This document shows positions 51,186 through 61,010 of a stretch of DNA of 64,000 nt, in pieces; position 1 is the stretch's first letter; each line of letters begins with the position of its first letter. The stretch is from Vibrio harveyi NBRC 15634 = ATCC 14126 = KCTC 12724 (GTDB taxonomy: Bacteria; Pseudomonadota; Gammaproteobacteria; Enterobacterales; Vibrionaceae): positions 1 to 64,000 of the forward strand of contig NZ_BCUF01000004.1 in NCBI RefSeq assembly GCF_001591145.1. The letters run 5' to 3'. The notes beneath the pieces were generated by a model. That model saw only the letters and a list, made by a program, of their open reading frames with translations. It was not told where the DNA came from and made no database searches. The position numbers and the translations under genes are program-made.

Positions 51186-52718
51186 TTATTCTTGCCAGTA
51201 TGGCTCGACTTCAACACTGATTGCACGAGTCTGATCCATGGCATGCAGGATGGAACGTTCTTGGCGGTGCAGCCAGCGCTCTAACTGCTCTTGTTCTTCC
51301 CCTTCTAACATGCCAATTAATGGCAGAAGGTGATTAAGCATAAGCAGGTCGTCGATACCATGCACTAGGTCTGCCCATGGTAAACGGAAGGTATTGCGCT
51401 CTTCTGCATCGTACAAGCTCGCAAAACCGATACCGGTGTACAAGTTACGTAAAAGACGGTATCGCTGATCCACATACTCTTGAGCCGAGAGTTCTCGCTC
51501 TGCGGGGAAAGCTTCCATCAGCTCAGCCCAAGTGCGATCCAACTGCTTCACTGAGAAAGGTTGAATGTTGCTCGACATCTTTTCGCGCGCTTTATCATCC
51601 AAAAATGGCTGCCAACCACGCGTCAGAATCCAACGGCTCAAATCCAATAACAAACCGGTGTAACGTGCAGAGCTTAATAGCTCTAACACCGCTTCGCGGC
51701 TTGGCAACTCGCCCAGTTGTTGTGTCAACTCAGAAACAAGGAACTTACGCGCATCAAGTTTGCGCAGCACGTTGCCTTTATCATCTAGCAGCTCTTCTAA
51801 GTGAGCGTGTTCATCTAACCATTCAAGCTCTTCTTCTAGCCACTTCATTTCTTGGCGAAGAATTGCACTTGCTCGACGCGGCACCATGCTGCCAAAGATA
51901 GTAAATGTCTGGCGGATAAAGCGAATCGCATTAACGATTTCACGTAATGCTTCAACGCAATCACGCTCAGTGTAGATTTGCTCATGGTAATGCCAGTGCG
52001 ATAGCGCATGCTCTAGCGAATTAATCAGGCAGTACTCGACTGTGTCGTTTTTCGTGCTGTCCACTAATGCTAGTGGTTTGACTTCATCACCAGCGTAACC
52101 ACTGGCTAAGCGATAGCCTTTCGCAGCTTTACTCAGGTTACCAAGGCGCATACCACCTGCTTCACACAAACTGCGAGCAAGGGTAAACAAAGCGTCTGTC
52201 TGACCCGATTTCAGCTCTAATTCAACTTCACAGATAGGATCTTGCTTCTCTTCTCCATCCGTACCTTGAGCAATCACAGCTCCTTGGTCGAACGCAACTT
52301 CGATTTGGCTACCATCAGGCATCCCAATCAACCATTGTTCACGAGTAAAGTTGGTAGAAAAGAGCGGCGTCAGTTCCGCTTGTAGCGTAGCGACATCTTT
52401 GCCAGAAGGCCAGATATCAGAAGGATGAAGCGTGAGGTCCGGCTCATTACTGGTGTGCTCAGCATTGTATTCTGGTCTTTGATGAAGGCCTGCAACAACG
52501 CGTCCTGCTGTTTTTACAGTCTGGACAAAAACATCATCAAAACGGCGAATTCTTAAACCAATGTCGTGCTTTCTTAACCATTTATCAGCGGTATCAAAGT
52601 AGGTGTTACCCAAATCACGACTACTGTGCTGAAGTACTTTTGTTTCGGAAATTTTAGCTCTTAAAGTCTCTGAAAATTCAGGAGAAACAAAAAACTTCAG
52701 TTCTATCTCGGTTTCCAT
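51186..52718 (-). CDS. ygiF: Inorganic triphosphatase YgiF (CYTH and CHAD domains)
   Basis: YgiF hydrolyses inorganic triphosphate in E. coli. From the ATG at 52718 it has 510 residues. An N-terminal CYTH domain (about 1-200) begins with the ExExK signature in METEIELK and includes the KGYRLA segment. A C-terminal CHAD domain (about 215-500) is helical and rich in His, Arg and Lys, and may bind polyphosphate. The frame extends 19 residues upstream without homology. In E. coli ygiF directly precedes glnE; here the chemoreceptor and channel genes intervene. Confidence 0.92.
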   Translation of the reverse strand: METEIELKFFVSPEFSETLRAKISETKVLQHSSRDLGNTYFDTADKWLRKHDIGLRIRRFDDVFVQTVKTAGRVVAGLHQRPEYNAEHTSNEPDLTLHPSDIWPSGKDVATLQAELTPLFSTNFTREQWLIGMPDGSQIEVAFDQGAVIAQGTDGEEKQDPICEVELELKSGQTDALFTLARSLCEAGGMRLGNLSKAAKGYRLASGYAGDEVKPLALVDSTKNDTVEYCLINSLEHALSHWHYHEQIYTERDCVEALREIVNAIRFIRQTFTIFGSMVPRRASAILRQEMKWLEEELEWLDEHAHLEELLDDKGNVLRKLDARKFLVSELTQQLGELPSREAVLELLSSARYTGLLLDLSRWILTRGWQPFLDDKAREKMSSNIQPFSVKQLDRTWAELMEAFPAERELSAQEYVDQRYRLLRNLYTGIGFASLYDAEERNTFRLPWADLVHGIDDLLMLNHLLPLIGMLEGEEQEQLERWLHRQERSILHAMDQTRAISVEVEPYWQE

Positions 52719-52923
52719 AGCTATACCTTTCAAAGCAGATAGAAACAGGATATTGCCTAATTTCTCACACGGCAAGAAAGAAATATCACCCGAATGATGA
52801 TCTAAAACAGTTTTAATGAGCGATTTAATGCGTTAACATGCGCGCCTTTATAGCCATCGTTCAACATTTCGCCAAGAAATGGTGTATGTTTTTTTAAGGT
52901 TATAGTTATTAGGTTGAATGACC

Positions 52924-53604
52924 ATGCCAGTAAATACAATTATGGGGTTATTTGCAAAGTCCCCAATTAAGCCTTTGCAGCGCCACGTTGTGTGTGTCAA
53001 CGAATGTTGTTCACACCTGGTTAAGTTCTTTGAAGTATCTTCAAAGGGTGACTGGGAAAAAGCAGCTGAAATCCGTGCTCAAATTTCTCACCTAGAGAAA
53101 GAAGCGGACGTGCTAAAACGTGAAATCCGTCTAAAACTGCCTCGCGGTTTGTTTATGCCAGTCGATCGTACTGACATGCTTGAGCTTCTAACTCAACAAG
53201 ACAAACTTGCTAACCTGGCAAAAGACATTGCTGGCCGTGTATATGGTCGTCAACTTGTCATTCCTGAGGCTCTCCAACCAAACTTCCTCGCATACGTTCA
53301 ACGTTGTCTTGATGCGGCTGATCAGGCGCAAAAAGTAATTAACGAACTTGATGAACTTCTAGAGACCGGCTTCAAAGGCCGTGAAGTAACGCTCGTTGCT
53401 GAAATGATTCATCAATTGGACGTGATTGAAGATGATACCGATGCAATGCAGATTGAACTTCGCCAACAACTGATGGTGATTGAATCTGACATGAACCCTA
53501 TCGATGTCATGTTCTTGTACAAGATTCTTGAATGGGTAGGTGGTATTGCCGACCAAGCGCAGCGCGTAGGTGCTCGTTTGGAAGTCATGCTATCTCGATC
53601 TTAA
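52924..53604 (+). CDS. Pit accessory protein, DUF47/PhoU-like family
   Basis: This 226-residue helical protein belongs to the DUF47 (TIGR00153) family, PhoU-like proteins encoded beside Pit phosphate transporters and thought to modulate them. The sequence shows MPVNTIMGLFAKSPIKPLQ at the start, KREIRLKLPRGLFMPVDRTD, and a C-terminal segment with EWVGGIADQAQRVG. An in-frame ATG also lies two codons earlier, at 52918. pit follows after 130 bases containing a strong hairpin. Confidence 0.92.
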   Translation: MPVNTIMGLFAKSPIKPLQRHVVCVNECCSHLVKFFEVSSKGDWEKAAEIRAQISHLEKEADVLKREIRLKLPRGLFMPVDRTDMLELLTQQDKLANLAKDIAGRVYGRQLVIPEALQPNFLAYVQRCLDAADQAQKVINELDELLETGFKGREVTLVAEMIHQLDVIEDDTDAMQIELRQQLMVIESDMNPIDVMFLYKILEWVGGIADQAQRVGARLEVMLSRS

Positions 53605-53640
53605 AACATAAGTTAACGACATAACGAAGAGCATTATTCA

Positions 53641-53692
53641 CGCGTGTCAGATAGACGATGACAAAATTCACCGTCTTATGGGCTGACGCGCG
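53641..53692 (+). promoter_or_regulatory. Stem-loop between the DUF47 gene and pit
   Basis: A 10-base outer stem (CGCGTGTCAG with CTGACGCGCG, one G-U pair) encloses an inner AGACG/CGTCT stem. No T run follows on plus, so this is not an ordinary terminator. It lies 42 bases before the pit ATG and may affect mRNA processing or pit translation. Confidence 0.55.
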
Positions 53693-53734
53693 CAAAATTT
53701 TGCTCCGCTTGTTATAAAACAACTAGGTATTACG

Positions 53735-54994
53735 ATGGATATCCTTGCGAACTACGGCACTGTCCTGATTATTGTTGCAGCGATTTTTGGTTTCATGATG
53801 GCGATTGGTATTGGCGCGAACGACGTTGCTAATGCTATGGGTACATCTGTTGGCTCAAAAGCGCTAACCGTAAAACAAGCAATCATCATTGCGATGATCT
53901 TTGAATTTGCGGGTGCATACCTTGCAGGCGGTGAAGTAACCGACACTATCCGTAAAGGTGTTATCGAAACATCTCTATTTGCTAGCCAACCTGATATTCT
54001 TGTCTACGGCATGATGTCAGCGCTTCTTGCGGCTGGTACTTGGCTTCTACTTGCTTCTTACATGGGCTGGTCAGTATCGACTACTCACTCTATCATCGGT
54101 GCAATCATCGGTTTTGCGTGTGTGTCTGTAGGTACTGAAGCAGTTGATTGGAGCAGTGTACAAGGGATTGTCGGTAGCTGGATTATTACTCCGGTTATCT
54201 CAGGCTTCTTTGCTTACGTCATTTTTGTCAGCGCACAGCGTCTGATCTTTGATACTGAGAACCCACTATTCAACGCAAAACGTTTCGTTCCAGTTTACAT
54301 GTTCATCACGACGATGGTGATTGCACTTGTAACTATCAAGAAAGGTCTGAAACACGTAGGTCTACACCTTAGCAACGGTGAAGCATGGATGTGGGCAGCA
54401 GTCGTATCTGCAGCAGTAATGGCTGGCGGTTACTTCTACATTCAGAAGAAATTTGCTAACCGTGAAGAAGACCGCAGCTTTGCTGGCGTAGAAGGTATCT
54501 TCAGCGTACTAATGGTTATCACAGCGTGTGCTATGGCATTCGCTCACGGTTCAAACGACGTAGCTAACGCGATCGGTCCACTGTCTGCAGTTGTATCAAC
54601 TGTTGAGCACATGGGTGAAATCACAACGAAGAGCTCAATCGCATGGTGGATTCTTCCTCTAGGTGGTTTTGGTATCGTTGTTGGTCTAGCAACACTAGGT
54701 CACAAAGTAATGGCAACAGTTGGTACTGGTATCACTGAACTAACACCAAGCCGTGGCTTTGCTGCTCAGCTAGCAACAGCATGTACAGTAGTTCTAGCGT
54801 CAGGTACAGGTCTACCTATCTCTACAACGCAAACACTGGTTGGTGCGGTTCTAGGTGTAGGTTTCGCTCGTGGTATTGCAGCCCTTAACTTGGGCGTAGT
54901 TCGTAACATCGTTGCATCTTGGATCGTTACGCTACCTGCTGGTGCACTACTAGCAGTCGTATTCTTCTACGGCATCCAAGCGATGTTCTCGTAA
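53735..54994 (+). CDS. pit: Low-affinity inorganic phosphate transporter Pit
   Basis: Pit is a proton-coupled metal-phosphate symporter of the inner membrane. The 419 residues contain about ten or eleven hydrophobic helices. The inverted-repeat signature appears twice, as GANDVANAMG (27-36) and GSNDVANAIG (272-281). Each is followed later by a matching motif (SVSTTHSIIGAIIG and PISTTQTLVGAVLG). ATG start. The upstream DUF47 gene in the same direction points to a regulated Pit pair. Confidence 0.95.
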   Translation: MDILANYGTVLIIVAAIFGFMMAIGIGANDVANAMGTSVGSKALTVKQAIIIAMIFEFAGAYLAGGEVTDTIRKGVIETSLFASQPDILVYGMMSALLAAGTWLLLASYMGWSVSTTHSIIGAIIGFACVSVGTEAVDWSSVQGIVGSWIITPVISGFFAYVIFVSAQRLIFDTENPLFNAKRFVPVYMFITTMVIALVTIKKGLKHVGLHLSNGEAWMWAAVVSAAVMAGGYFYIQKKFANREEDRSFAGVEGIFSVLMVITACAMAFAHGSNDVANAIGPLSAVVSTVEHMGEITTKSSIAWWILPLGGFGIVVGLATLGHKVMATVGTGITELTPSRGFAAQLATACTVVLASGTGLPISTTQTLVGAVLGVGFARGIAALNLGVVRNIVASWIVTLPAGALLAVVFFYGIQAMFS

Positions 54995-55063
54995 CACTGC
55001 TTTAGCGCGAAGCGCTGGGTCAATACAATGTAAACGCTTTGTCATTATTGACTCAAACGCACA

Positions 55064-55086
55064 GAAAGGGAGGCTTTGCCTCCCTT
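55064..55086 (+). terminator. Terminator of pit
   Basis: A 10-base stem (GAAAGGGAGGC with GCCTCCCTTC) and TTT loop is followed by TTTGTTG, about 70 bases past the pit stop. Confidence 0.8.
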
Positions 55087-55188
55087 CTTTGTTGCACCTA
55101 AGTTTGAAACTGCATAATATTCGTCTATTTCCGGCTCCAATAATTCGGTGCCAAAGCTGTATCCAAGAAAATCGTTAAGGGATTTACT

Positions 55189-55800
55189 GTGAAAAAACTA
55201 ATCATCACGGTTTTGTTTACTTTGCTAGCAGCGCCAGCGGCACTAGCGGCAGACCGTTATATTTCTGATGACCTATTCACTTTCATGCACTCTGGTCCAA
55301 ACAACACTTACCGTATCATGGGTAGTGTTAACGCAGGCTCTAAAGTACAACTTCTTCAAACAAACAAAGACACGGGTTACACCCAAATCCGTGATGCACG
55401 CGGTCGTACTGGCTGGGTTCAAAGCAAGTTTGTAACTAACCAAGAGAGCATGGCAATCCGCCTTCCTCGCGTTGAGAAAGAACTGAAAGAAGTGAAAGAG
55501 CAACTGGCAAACGCACGCCAGAACTCAGACACAGAAAAAGCGGGGCTAGTAACGTCACTAGAAACACGCAACCAACAAATTTCTGATCTAGAGAAGAAAT
55601 ACTCTGAAATCAGCGACCAGCTTACTTCTGTTGAAACAGAAAACCGCGAACTTCGCGCCAAACTAGACACACAAAAAGACGACATGTTACTGAAGTACTT
55701 TACTTACGGTGGTGGTGTTGCAGGTCTAGGTCTACTGTTTGGTTTGATTCTTCCTCATATCATCCCACGTAGAAAGAAATCACCAGCAGGTTGGGCGTAA
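55189..55800 (+). CDS. ygiM: SH3-domain membrane protein of the YgiM/TIGR04211 family (GTG start)
   Basis: The 203 residues have a signal peptide (about 1-21), a bacterial SH3 domain (about 25-88, with MHSGPNNTYRIMGSV and GRTGWVQSKFV), a long coiled coil (about 90-165) and a C-terminal transmembrane helix (about 171-190) with a basic end. The layout suggests an inner-membrane protein with its SH3 domain in the periplasm, possibly contacting peptidoglycan; the role is not established. It starts at GTG. In E. coli ygiM lies directly before cca; here gspAB intervene. Confidence 0.9.
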   Translation: MKKLIITVLFTLLAAPAALAADRYISDDLFTFMHSGPNNTYRIMGSVNAGSKVQLLQTNKDTGYTQIRDARGRTGWVQSKFVTNQESMAIRLPRVEKELKEVKEQLANARQNSDTEKAGLVTSLETRNQQISDLEKKYSEISDQLTSVETENRELRAKLDTQKDDMLLKYFTYGGGVAGLGLLFGLILPHIIPRRKKSPAGWA

Positions 55801-55826
55801 TCACCTTACTCTGAATCGGTAAAAGA

Positions 55827-55855
55827 AAAGCCAGTCGAACTCGACTGGCTTTTTT
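55827..55855 (+). terminator. Bidirectional terminator between ygiM and gspB
   Basis: A perfect AAAGCCAGTCGA/TCGACTGGCTTT inverted repeat with a two-base centre, followed by a T run, lies between the convergent genes. Confidence 0.85.
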
Positions 55856-55907
55856 GTTTTGTCTGTTTAGTCCTGAATGACACAGAGAAAGAAACAATGG
55901 GATGCCT

Positions 55908-56633
55908 CTAGCCTTTCCATTCATATAAAGCAGGGATACGGATCTGCTCGCCTTGGAATTCGACAATGACCGCTTGAGGTTGGATCTCTTTTAAGGTCAC
56001 TTGCCCATCGACAACATCGCCTTGGTGGTACTCAACATTGTTAATTTTCACCCAACGTCGCTTTACATCACTTGAGTACATGTGAGTTTGTAAGTTAAGA
56101 GCAGGCAAACGACCATGCCATTGTTGAGCTTCTCGCTCTAAATCGTCAACAGACGAGCTATCGTTTGTCGATGGCTGGTCATCGTTCGCAAGCGCGTTCT
56201 CTACTTTCAAAGCAAGGTCAGGCGACAATGAGGACAAATCAAGATCATCTAAAGACAAACCAAGGTCATCACCACTTCGCATTGTAGGGCTTGTTTTTAC
56301 TGTTTTCTGAGGCTCGTTGAGTAGCTCTTGCTCACCAGGAACGGCGTCATTACTCGCATACTCTTCACCAATAAAGGTACCAATGTCCTGTGAGAGCTCT
56401 GCTGTTGGCCATTCACGCTGAAGCTGCGCCAATTGGGGCTCTTCAGGATAACTCAAGCTTTCAAAGTTAGTCGTAGATTTAAGCTCGACCAATGCATTGG
56501 TTGCTTGTGCTTGTATCTCTGTTGCCGCTGGAGCTATGCCCTCTTGAGCAAATAAGTCCAAATACCAAGCAGCACCGACTGCCGTAATACTTACCGGCAA
56601 TAAAAAGAGCCCCACATGCTTCATGACTGACAT
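55908..56633 (-). CDS. gspB: General secretion pathway protein B
   Basis: GspB works with GspA to place the secretin GspD of the type II secretion system through the peptidoglycan. The 241 residues have a short cytoplasmic start, one transmembrane helix (about 6-28), a long acidic low-complexity periplasmic linker (about 30-170), and a C-terminal domain of about 60 residues (LQTHMYSSDVKRRWVKINN...) that is the GspB family core. It overlaps gspA by one base. Confidence 0.9.
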   Translation of the reverse strand: MSVMKHVGLFLLPVSITAVGAAWYLDLFAQEGIAPAATEIQAQATNALVELKSTTNFESLSYPEEPQLAQLQREWPTAELSQDIGTFIGEEYASNDAVPGEQELLNEPQKTVKTSPTMRSGDDLGLSLDDLDLSSLSPDLALKVENALANDDQPSTNDSSSVDDLEREAQQWHGRLPALNLQTHMYSSDVKRRWVKINNVEYHQGDVVDGQVTLKEIQPQAVIVEFQGEQIRIPALYEWKG

Positions 56634-58261
56634 TATGCGCCCTCCTCTTTAATCTGTTTCAAGGCAGGAGCATCAGTCTGCACGCTCTGCTGTAAGCGCT
56701 CTAAAGTTCTTTGACCGGCAATACCATCAACGCCAATGCCCTGCCAACGCTGGAACAATTCCACTCGCTCTTTTAATGCAGCATCAAAGATGTCCGTGCC
56801 TAATGGTTGTTCATTCACCGCTTGAGCGAGAAGGGTATCCAATACTTCAATTGCTGGACCTTCCATATCTAAACGTAGGGTCTCTCTCAGAGGAGCTTGC
56901 CACAATTCAATGATATTGCCCTGCCACAATGGTTTAAGCCATGAAACAGGCAATCGCAAACGTTGGCTACCATTAAGGACTTCCACCTTGTCATTTCCAA
57001 TCGCGTACAACAGGACGTAACCCACTTGCCCTTGGTAATTCAGCTCTAAGATGACAGGGCGATTTTGTTGCACTAACAACGGCCACGTTGCCATTTTACG
57101 CTCACAACGCATGGTTGATTGCGGTTCGGACAAACACAAGTTGTCACGAACAGAGGCACGATAGCCCCACAACTTGTACAGTTCATTAACTGCCAAGTTC
57201 GATTGCGTCTGCTCTAAGAGCATATTGCGTTGTTCACTGGTGAGTTGCTCGTTCATCTCTGCGATTACAGGTTGCGATGTCGTCTGAGCAACTTGAATGG
57301 GATTAGGTTGGATGCTGGTACTAACTTGAGATGGCATTTTCTGCATCACTGCCCAACCAATACCTACCGCGGCAAACACGCCAATCGCAGCAGAGCCCCA
57401 AGTAGGCCATTCAAAGCTACGACGGACAGGCTGGTCTTGCTGGTAAATTTCGGCTTGGAACTGCATCACCTCTTCACAAGCCTGATGTACTGTTTGCTTA
57501 TCAACCACAACATTACCTTTGTGGTAACTCAGGTTTAACGACTTATCACAAATCAGGTTAATCAAGCGTGGGATGCCGTGACTGTACTTAGCAATCAATT
57601 TGGTCGAGCTACGGTCAAACAACTGTTTATCACCACCAGCAGTATGCAGGCGGAAAGTAATATAGTCCGCAGTCTCTTTCTCATCGAGTGGTAGCAGGTG
57701 ATATCGACCAGTAATCCGTTGAGCAAGTTGACGCAATTGAGTGGTTTGCAGCAAGCGTTGCAGCTCTGGCTGACCAACTAACAGCACTTTGAGGAGCTTT
57801 CTGGTGTCCGTCTCTAAGTTGGTTAATAAGCGAAGCTGTTCAAGCACATCAGCGGCTAAGTGCTGAGCCTCATCAATCACCAATAAGGTCGTCCAGCCCA
57901 TTTTATGATTGCGCAATAAGTAATCATGAATCGCTTGGTTAAGCTGCTTGAGGCTCGCTTCTTCGGGGTAAGTGACTTTGAACTCGTCACAAATGGCTTC
58001 AAGTAAATCGCGGCTTGAGAAGGTCGGATTAAGGATCAAGCCCGCTTTCGTATTCTCATCCAAGTTTGCCAGCATGGCTTTAGCAACCGTGGTTTTACCT
58101 GTCCCTACTTCACCGGTTAGCATGGCAAAACCACCACCATCGCCTAACCCCGCCTGCAGATGCGTAATCGCCTCTTTATGACGTTGACTCAGATACAGAT
58201 AACGCGAGTTTGGAACTATGGAAAATGGCAGTTCAACAAACCCGAAAAAGTCCTTATACAT
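56633..58261 (-). CDS. gspA: General secretion pathway protein A (ATPase)
   Basis: GspA is an inner-membrane ATPase that binds peptidoglycan and helps multimerise the type II secretin. The 542 residues have an AAA domain with Walker A GEVGTGKT (50-57) and Walker B ending DEAQH (130-134), a transmembrane helix (about 288-306), a periplasmic peptidase-C39-like region, and a C-terminal peptidoglycan-binding domain (GVDGIAGQRT). The same ATPase family includes transposition helpers; the membrane helix, the peptidoglycan domain and gspB identify it as GspA. The core type II genes are not in this window. Confidence 0.93.
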   Translation of the reverse strand: MYKDFFGFVELPFSIVPNSRYLYLSQRHKEAITHLQAGLGDGGGFAMLTGEVGTGKTTVAKAMLANLDENTKAGLILNPTFSSRDLLEAICDEFKVTYPEEASLKQLNQAIHDYLLRNHKMGWTTLLVIDEAQHLAADVLEQLRLLTNLETDTRKLLKVLLVGQPELQRLLQTTQLRQLAQRITGRYHLLPLDEKETADYITFRLHTAGGDKQLFDRSSTKLIAKYSHGIPRLINLICDKSLNLSYHKGNVVVDKQTVHQACEEVMQFQAEIYQQDQPVRRSFEWPTWGSAAIGVFAAVGIGWAVMQKMPSQVSTSIQPNPIQVAQTTSQPVIAEMNEQLTSEQRNMLLEQTQSNLAVNELYKLWGYRASVRDNLCLSEPQSTMRCERKMATWPLLVQQNRPVILELNYQGQVGYVLLYAIGNDKVEVLNGSQRLRLPVSWLKPLWQGNIIELWQAPLRETLRLDMEGPAIEVLDTLLAQAVNEQPLGTDIFDAALKERVELFQRWQGIGVDGIAGQRTLERLQQSVQTDAPALKQIKEEGA

Positions 58262-58409
58262 TAGGATCTCCAGCTAAAACCCACCCTCAATCAAATCGGG
58301 TATTTCCTTATTAGACTTAAACAAAGCGCTAAGTTCTTTTAGAAGTAAAGAAAAGTACCATTGCTTGCTACAATGTCCAACGTCAGATCGATAAATTAAG
58401 AGGTAATCC

Positions 58410-59630
58410 GTGCAAGTTTATTTAGTTGGTGGAGCAGTTCGAGATCATTTGCTTGGAATAGACAGCTACGACAAAGACTGGGTTGTAGTTGGAGCAACGC
58501 CGGAAATCATGCTTAGCCAAGGTTATACTGCAGTTGGAAAGGATTTCCCTGTGTTCTTACACCCTAAGAGCAAAGAAGAACATGCCCTTGCACGAACCGA
58601 AAGAAAATCTGGCGCAGGCTACACTGGCTTTGATTGCTTTTTCGATCAAAGTGTCACATTAGAAGACGATCTGATCCGTCGTGACCTCACTATCAATGCG
58701 ATGGCAATGGATAATGACGGCAAGTTGTACGACCCCCATGGTGGCCAGCAAGACCTGCAAGCTAAAGTGCTGCGCCATGTTTCGAATGCCTTTATCGAAG
58801 ATCCACTGCGTGTTTTGCGTGTCGCACGCTTTGCTGCAAAGTTAGCCCACTTAGGCTTTAGTGTCGCAGAAGAAACCATGCTGCTGATGCGCAATATGGC
58901 AGAATCAGGAGAACTGAGCACGCTGACACCAGAACGCGTTTGGCAAGAATGGCACAAATCATTGTCCACTGCTCGACCTGACGTATTCTTATCAGTGCTT
59001 AGAGATTGCGGTGCATTAGCGGTTGTCTTGCCTGAAATTGATGCATTGTTTGGGGTCCCTCAACCAGAGAAGTGGCACCCGGAGATTGATACTGGTATCC
59101 ACACCTTAATGGTGGCTGAGCAAGCAGCAAAACTCAGTGATTCACTGCCAGTTCGATTTGCTGCACAAGTGCATGATTTGGGTAAAGGCATCACGCCTGA
59201 AAAGGAATGGCCGAGCCATAAGATGCATTGCCATACCGGTTTGAAGCTAATCAAAAAGCTGTGCGATCGTGTACGTGTACCTAATGAGTTCCGCGACTTA
59301 GCATTAATGGTGTGCGAGCAGCACTCCAATATTCATCGAGCGGCTGAGCTTAAACCTCAAACCGTCATCAAAATTCTCAATAAGTTTGATGTTTGGCGTA
59401 AATCCGAACGCTTGCAAGATATCTTAATTTGCTGCCAAGCCGATCACGCAGGTCGTAAAGGATTAGAACTGCAACCCTACCCGCAAGCAGAATTGTTTAT
59501 GCAAGCCTATAAAGCGGCGGCATCAGTCGATGTGCAAGCCATTATTAAAGACGGTTTTCAAGGACCCGCTATTCGTGATGAACAAGAGAAGCGCCGTGTA
59601 GAAGCGGTTAGAATTGCATTAGGCAAATAA
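58410..59630 (+). CDS. cca: CCA-adding tRNA nucleotidyltransferase (GTG start)
   Basis: Cca builds or repairs the CCA end of tRNAs. The 406 residues match class II enzymes of the E. coli type. The catalytic carboxylates are D21 and D23 (YDKDWVVVG), after the VGGAVRD motif at 6-12. [24 protein letters not shown] and LTPERVWQE follow. A C-terminal HD domain ([11 protein letters not shown]) provides phosphatase and phosphodiesterase activity in the E. coli enzyme. It starts at GTG with AGAGG upstream. It is divergent from gspA. Confidence 0.96.
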   Translation: MQVYLVGGAVRDHLLGIDSYDKDWVVVGATPEIMLSQGYTAVGKDFPVFLHPKSKEEHALARTERKSGAGYTGFDCFFDQSVTLEDDLIRRDLTINAMAMDNDGKLYDPHGGQQDLQAKVLRHVSNAFIEDPLRVLRVARFAAKLAHLGFSVAEETMLLMRNMAESGELSTLTPERVWQEWHKSLSTARPDVFLSVLRDCGALAVVLPEIDALFGVPQPEKWHPEIDTGIHTLMVAEQAAKLSDSLPVRFAAQVHDLGKGITPEKEWPSHKMHCHTGLKLIKKLCDRVRVPNEFRDLALMVCEQHSNIHRAAELKPQTVIKILNKFDVWRKSERLQDILICCQADHAGRKGLELQPYPQAELFMQAYKAAASVDVQAIIKDGFQGPAIRDEQEKRRVEAVRIALGK

Positions 59631-59655
59631 GTCCGGCAAAGCAGGTAGACAGACA

Positions 59656-59687
59656 AAAACGCCCGCAATTAAAAGCGGGCGTTTTTA
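59656..59687 (+). terminator. Bidirectional terminator between cca and uppP
   Basis: An 11-base stem (AAAACGCCCGC with GCGGGCGTTTT) and T runs lie between the convergent genes. Confidence 0.88.
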
Positions 59688-59708
59688 TTTCAGTTTTAGC
59701 TGCTCAAC

Positions 59709-60512
59709 TTAAGCCGTTAGCAAGAAGGCGAATAAACCGAAACCTAGAATCAGACGGTAAATCACAAATGGCGTCATACCCATACGTGAAATCATCTTCA
59801 AGAAGAAGTGGATACAAATGTACGCACTGATAAAGGATGTCACAATACCAGTTAGCAGGAAGCCAACGTGTACAGGCTCGCCACTTGTTACCAGTTTCAA
59901 GCCTAGGTAACCACCAGCCAAGGTGATGATTGGAATCGACATCAGAAACGAGAAACGCGCCGCAGCTTCACGAGTAAAGCCAAGGTACAAAGCCGCAGTA
60001 ATCGTGGCACCAGAACGAGAAGTGCCAGGGATCATAGCAAGCGCCTGAGCGATACCAATAAATAGCGCTTTCTTCCAACCCGTTTGGTATTCATCGGCAA
60101 CCAGTTTTGCATTCTTGTCTACCCACCAAAGTAGCAGACCAAAAATGATGGTCGTCGTTGCAATTACATAGGCACTGCGCAAATAGATCTCAATGATATC
60201 TTTCATCAACAAACCAAATACACATGCAGGAATCGTAGCCAGCACGATCATCCATGCTAATTTGGCTTCTTTACTGCGATCACCCTTAAAGATAGAAGCA
60301 AATAGCGCTTGGAATAGCGTGATGACCTCTTGTCGGAAGTAAATCACAACGGCCATTAACGTACCAACGTGAACAGCAACATCAAATGCCAGACCTTGGT
60401 CTTCCCAACCAAGAATGGCAGAAGGCAGGATCAAATGGGCAGAGCTGGAAATTGGCAAAAACTCTGTCAGACCCTGAATCAGAGCCAAAATAAAGGCTTC
60501 AAAGTAACTCAT
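59709..60512 (-). CDS. uppP: Undecaprenyl pyrophosphate phosphatase UppP (BacA type)
   Basis: UppP dephosphorylates undecaprenyl pyrophosphate to recycle the lipid carrier that MraY uses; it also confers some bacitracin tolerance. The 267 residues have about eight hydrophobic helices. The two catalytic motifs are [13 protein letters not shown] (14-26) and PGTSRSGAT in the middle. It follows folK by 15 bases and is probably co-transcribed with folB and folK. Confidence 0.96.
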   Translation of the reverse strand: MSYFEAFILALIQGLTEFLPISSSAHLILPSAILGWEDQGLAFDVAVHVGTLMAVVIYFRQEVITLFQALFASIFKGDRSKEAKLAWMIVLATIPACVFGLLMKDIIEIYLRSAYVIATTTIIFGLLLWWVDKNAKLVADEYQTGWKKALFIGIAQALAMIPGTSRSGATITAALYLGFTREAAARFSFLMSIPIITLAGGYLGLKLVTSGEPVHVGFLLTGIVTSFISAYICIHFFLKMISRMGMTPFVIYRLILGFGLFAFLLTA

Positions 60513-60527
60513 GTAAACAACTCAAAA

Positions 60528-61010
60528 TTAAAGTGAAAAAGAAACTGGTTTGAGTGAATCGACTGGCTGCATCGCCTGCCAAATATCTGCGATTGTTCTT
60601 CCATCGCCGGGGATCACCAATTGAGGTTCGAGATCATACAGGGGCTTTGTTACAAAAGGATATTTGTAGATATCACTGCGAGGTAGCTCAGGTTTTTGTG
60701 GCGAAATGCATTCACCGAACAAGACTATATCGAGATCTAAGGTTCGATCCTGATACTTTTGCGCGTTTTCTTCGCGCCCCCACTGAAATTCAATCTCGCG
60801 TAAGTGGTGACTCAACTCTTCGAGTGATAGCTTCGTGGAGAAACTAATCACGAAGTTGTAGAAGTTTTGACTACTAAAGCCGATTGGCTCGCATTCATAT
60901 ATCGGAGAAACACACAGATCGCAGCCTAGCTTTTGCAACTCTTGATAAGCTACTCGCGCGTGCTGCTCTCTTTCTATATTGGTGCCTACTCCGATATACG
61001 TTTTGATCAT
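60528..61010 (-). CDS. folK: Hydroxymethyldihydropterin pyrophosphokinase
   Basis: FolK transfers pyrophosphate from ATP to 6-hydroxymethyl-7,8-dihydropterin in folate synthesis. The 160 residues start with GVGTNIERE (the GSN-type pterin loop), have the SPIYECEPIG and QNFYNFV strand, and carry the signature DRTLDLDIVLFG. It overlaps folB by 4 bases, which places consecutive pathway enzymes in one operon. In E. coli folK lies elsewhere (beside pcnB). A second, canonical folK outside this window is possible. Confidence 0.93.
   Translation of the reverse strand: MIKTYIGVGTNIEREQHARVAYQELQKLGCDLCVSPIYECEPIGFSSQNFYNFVISFSTKLSLEELSHHLREIEFQWGREENAQKYQDRTLDLDIVLFGECISPQKPELPRSDIYKYPFVTKPLYDLEPQLVIPGDGRTIADIWQAMQPVDSLKPVSFSL

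Noticed and set aside
51377-51901. A 174-codon plus-strand frame opposite ygiF
   Set aside because: Long, but antisense to the CHAD domain of ygiF, with no ribosome-binding site and no recognisable domain.
56633-58261. ATPase resembling transposition helper (TnsC/ExeA-like) proteins, which could suggest a mobile element
   Set aside because: It has a transmembrane helix and a C-terminal peptidoglycan-binding domain and overlaps gspB; no transposase or element ends are nearby.
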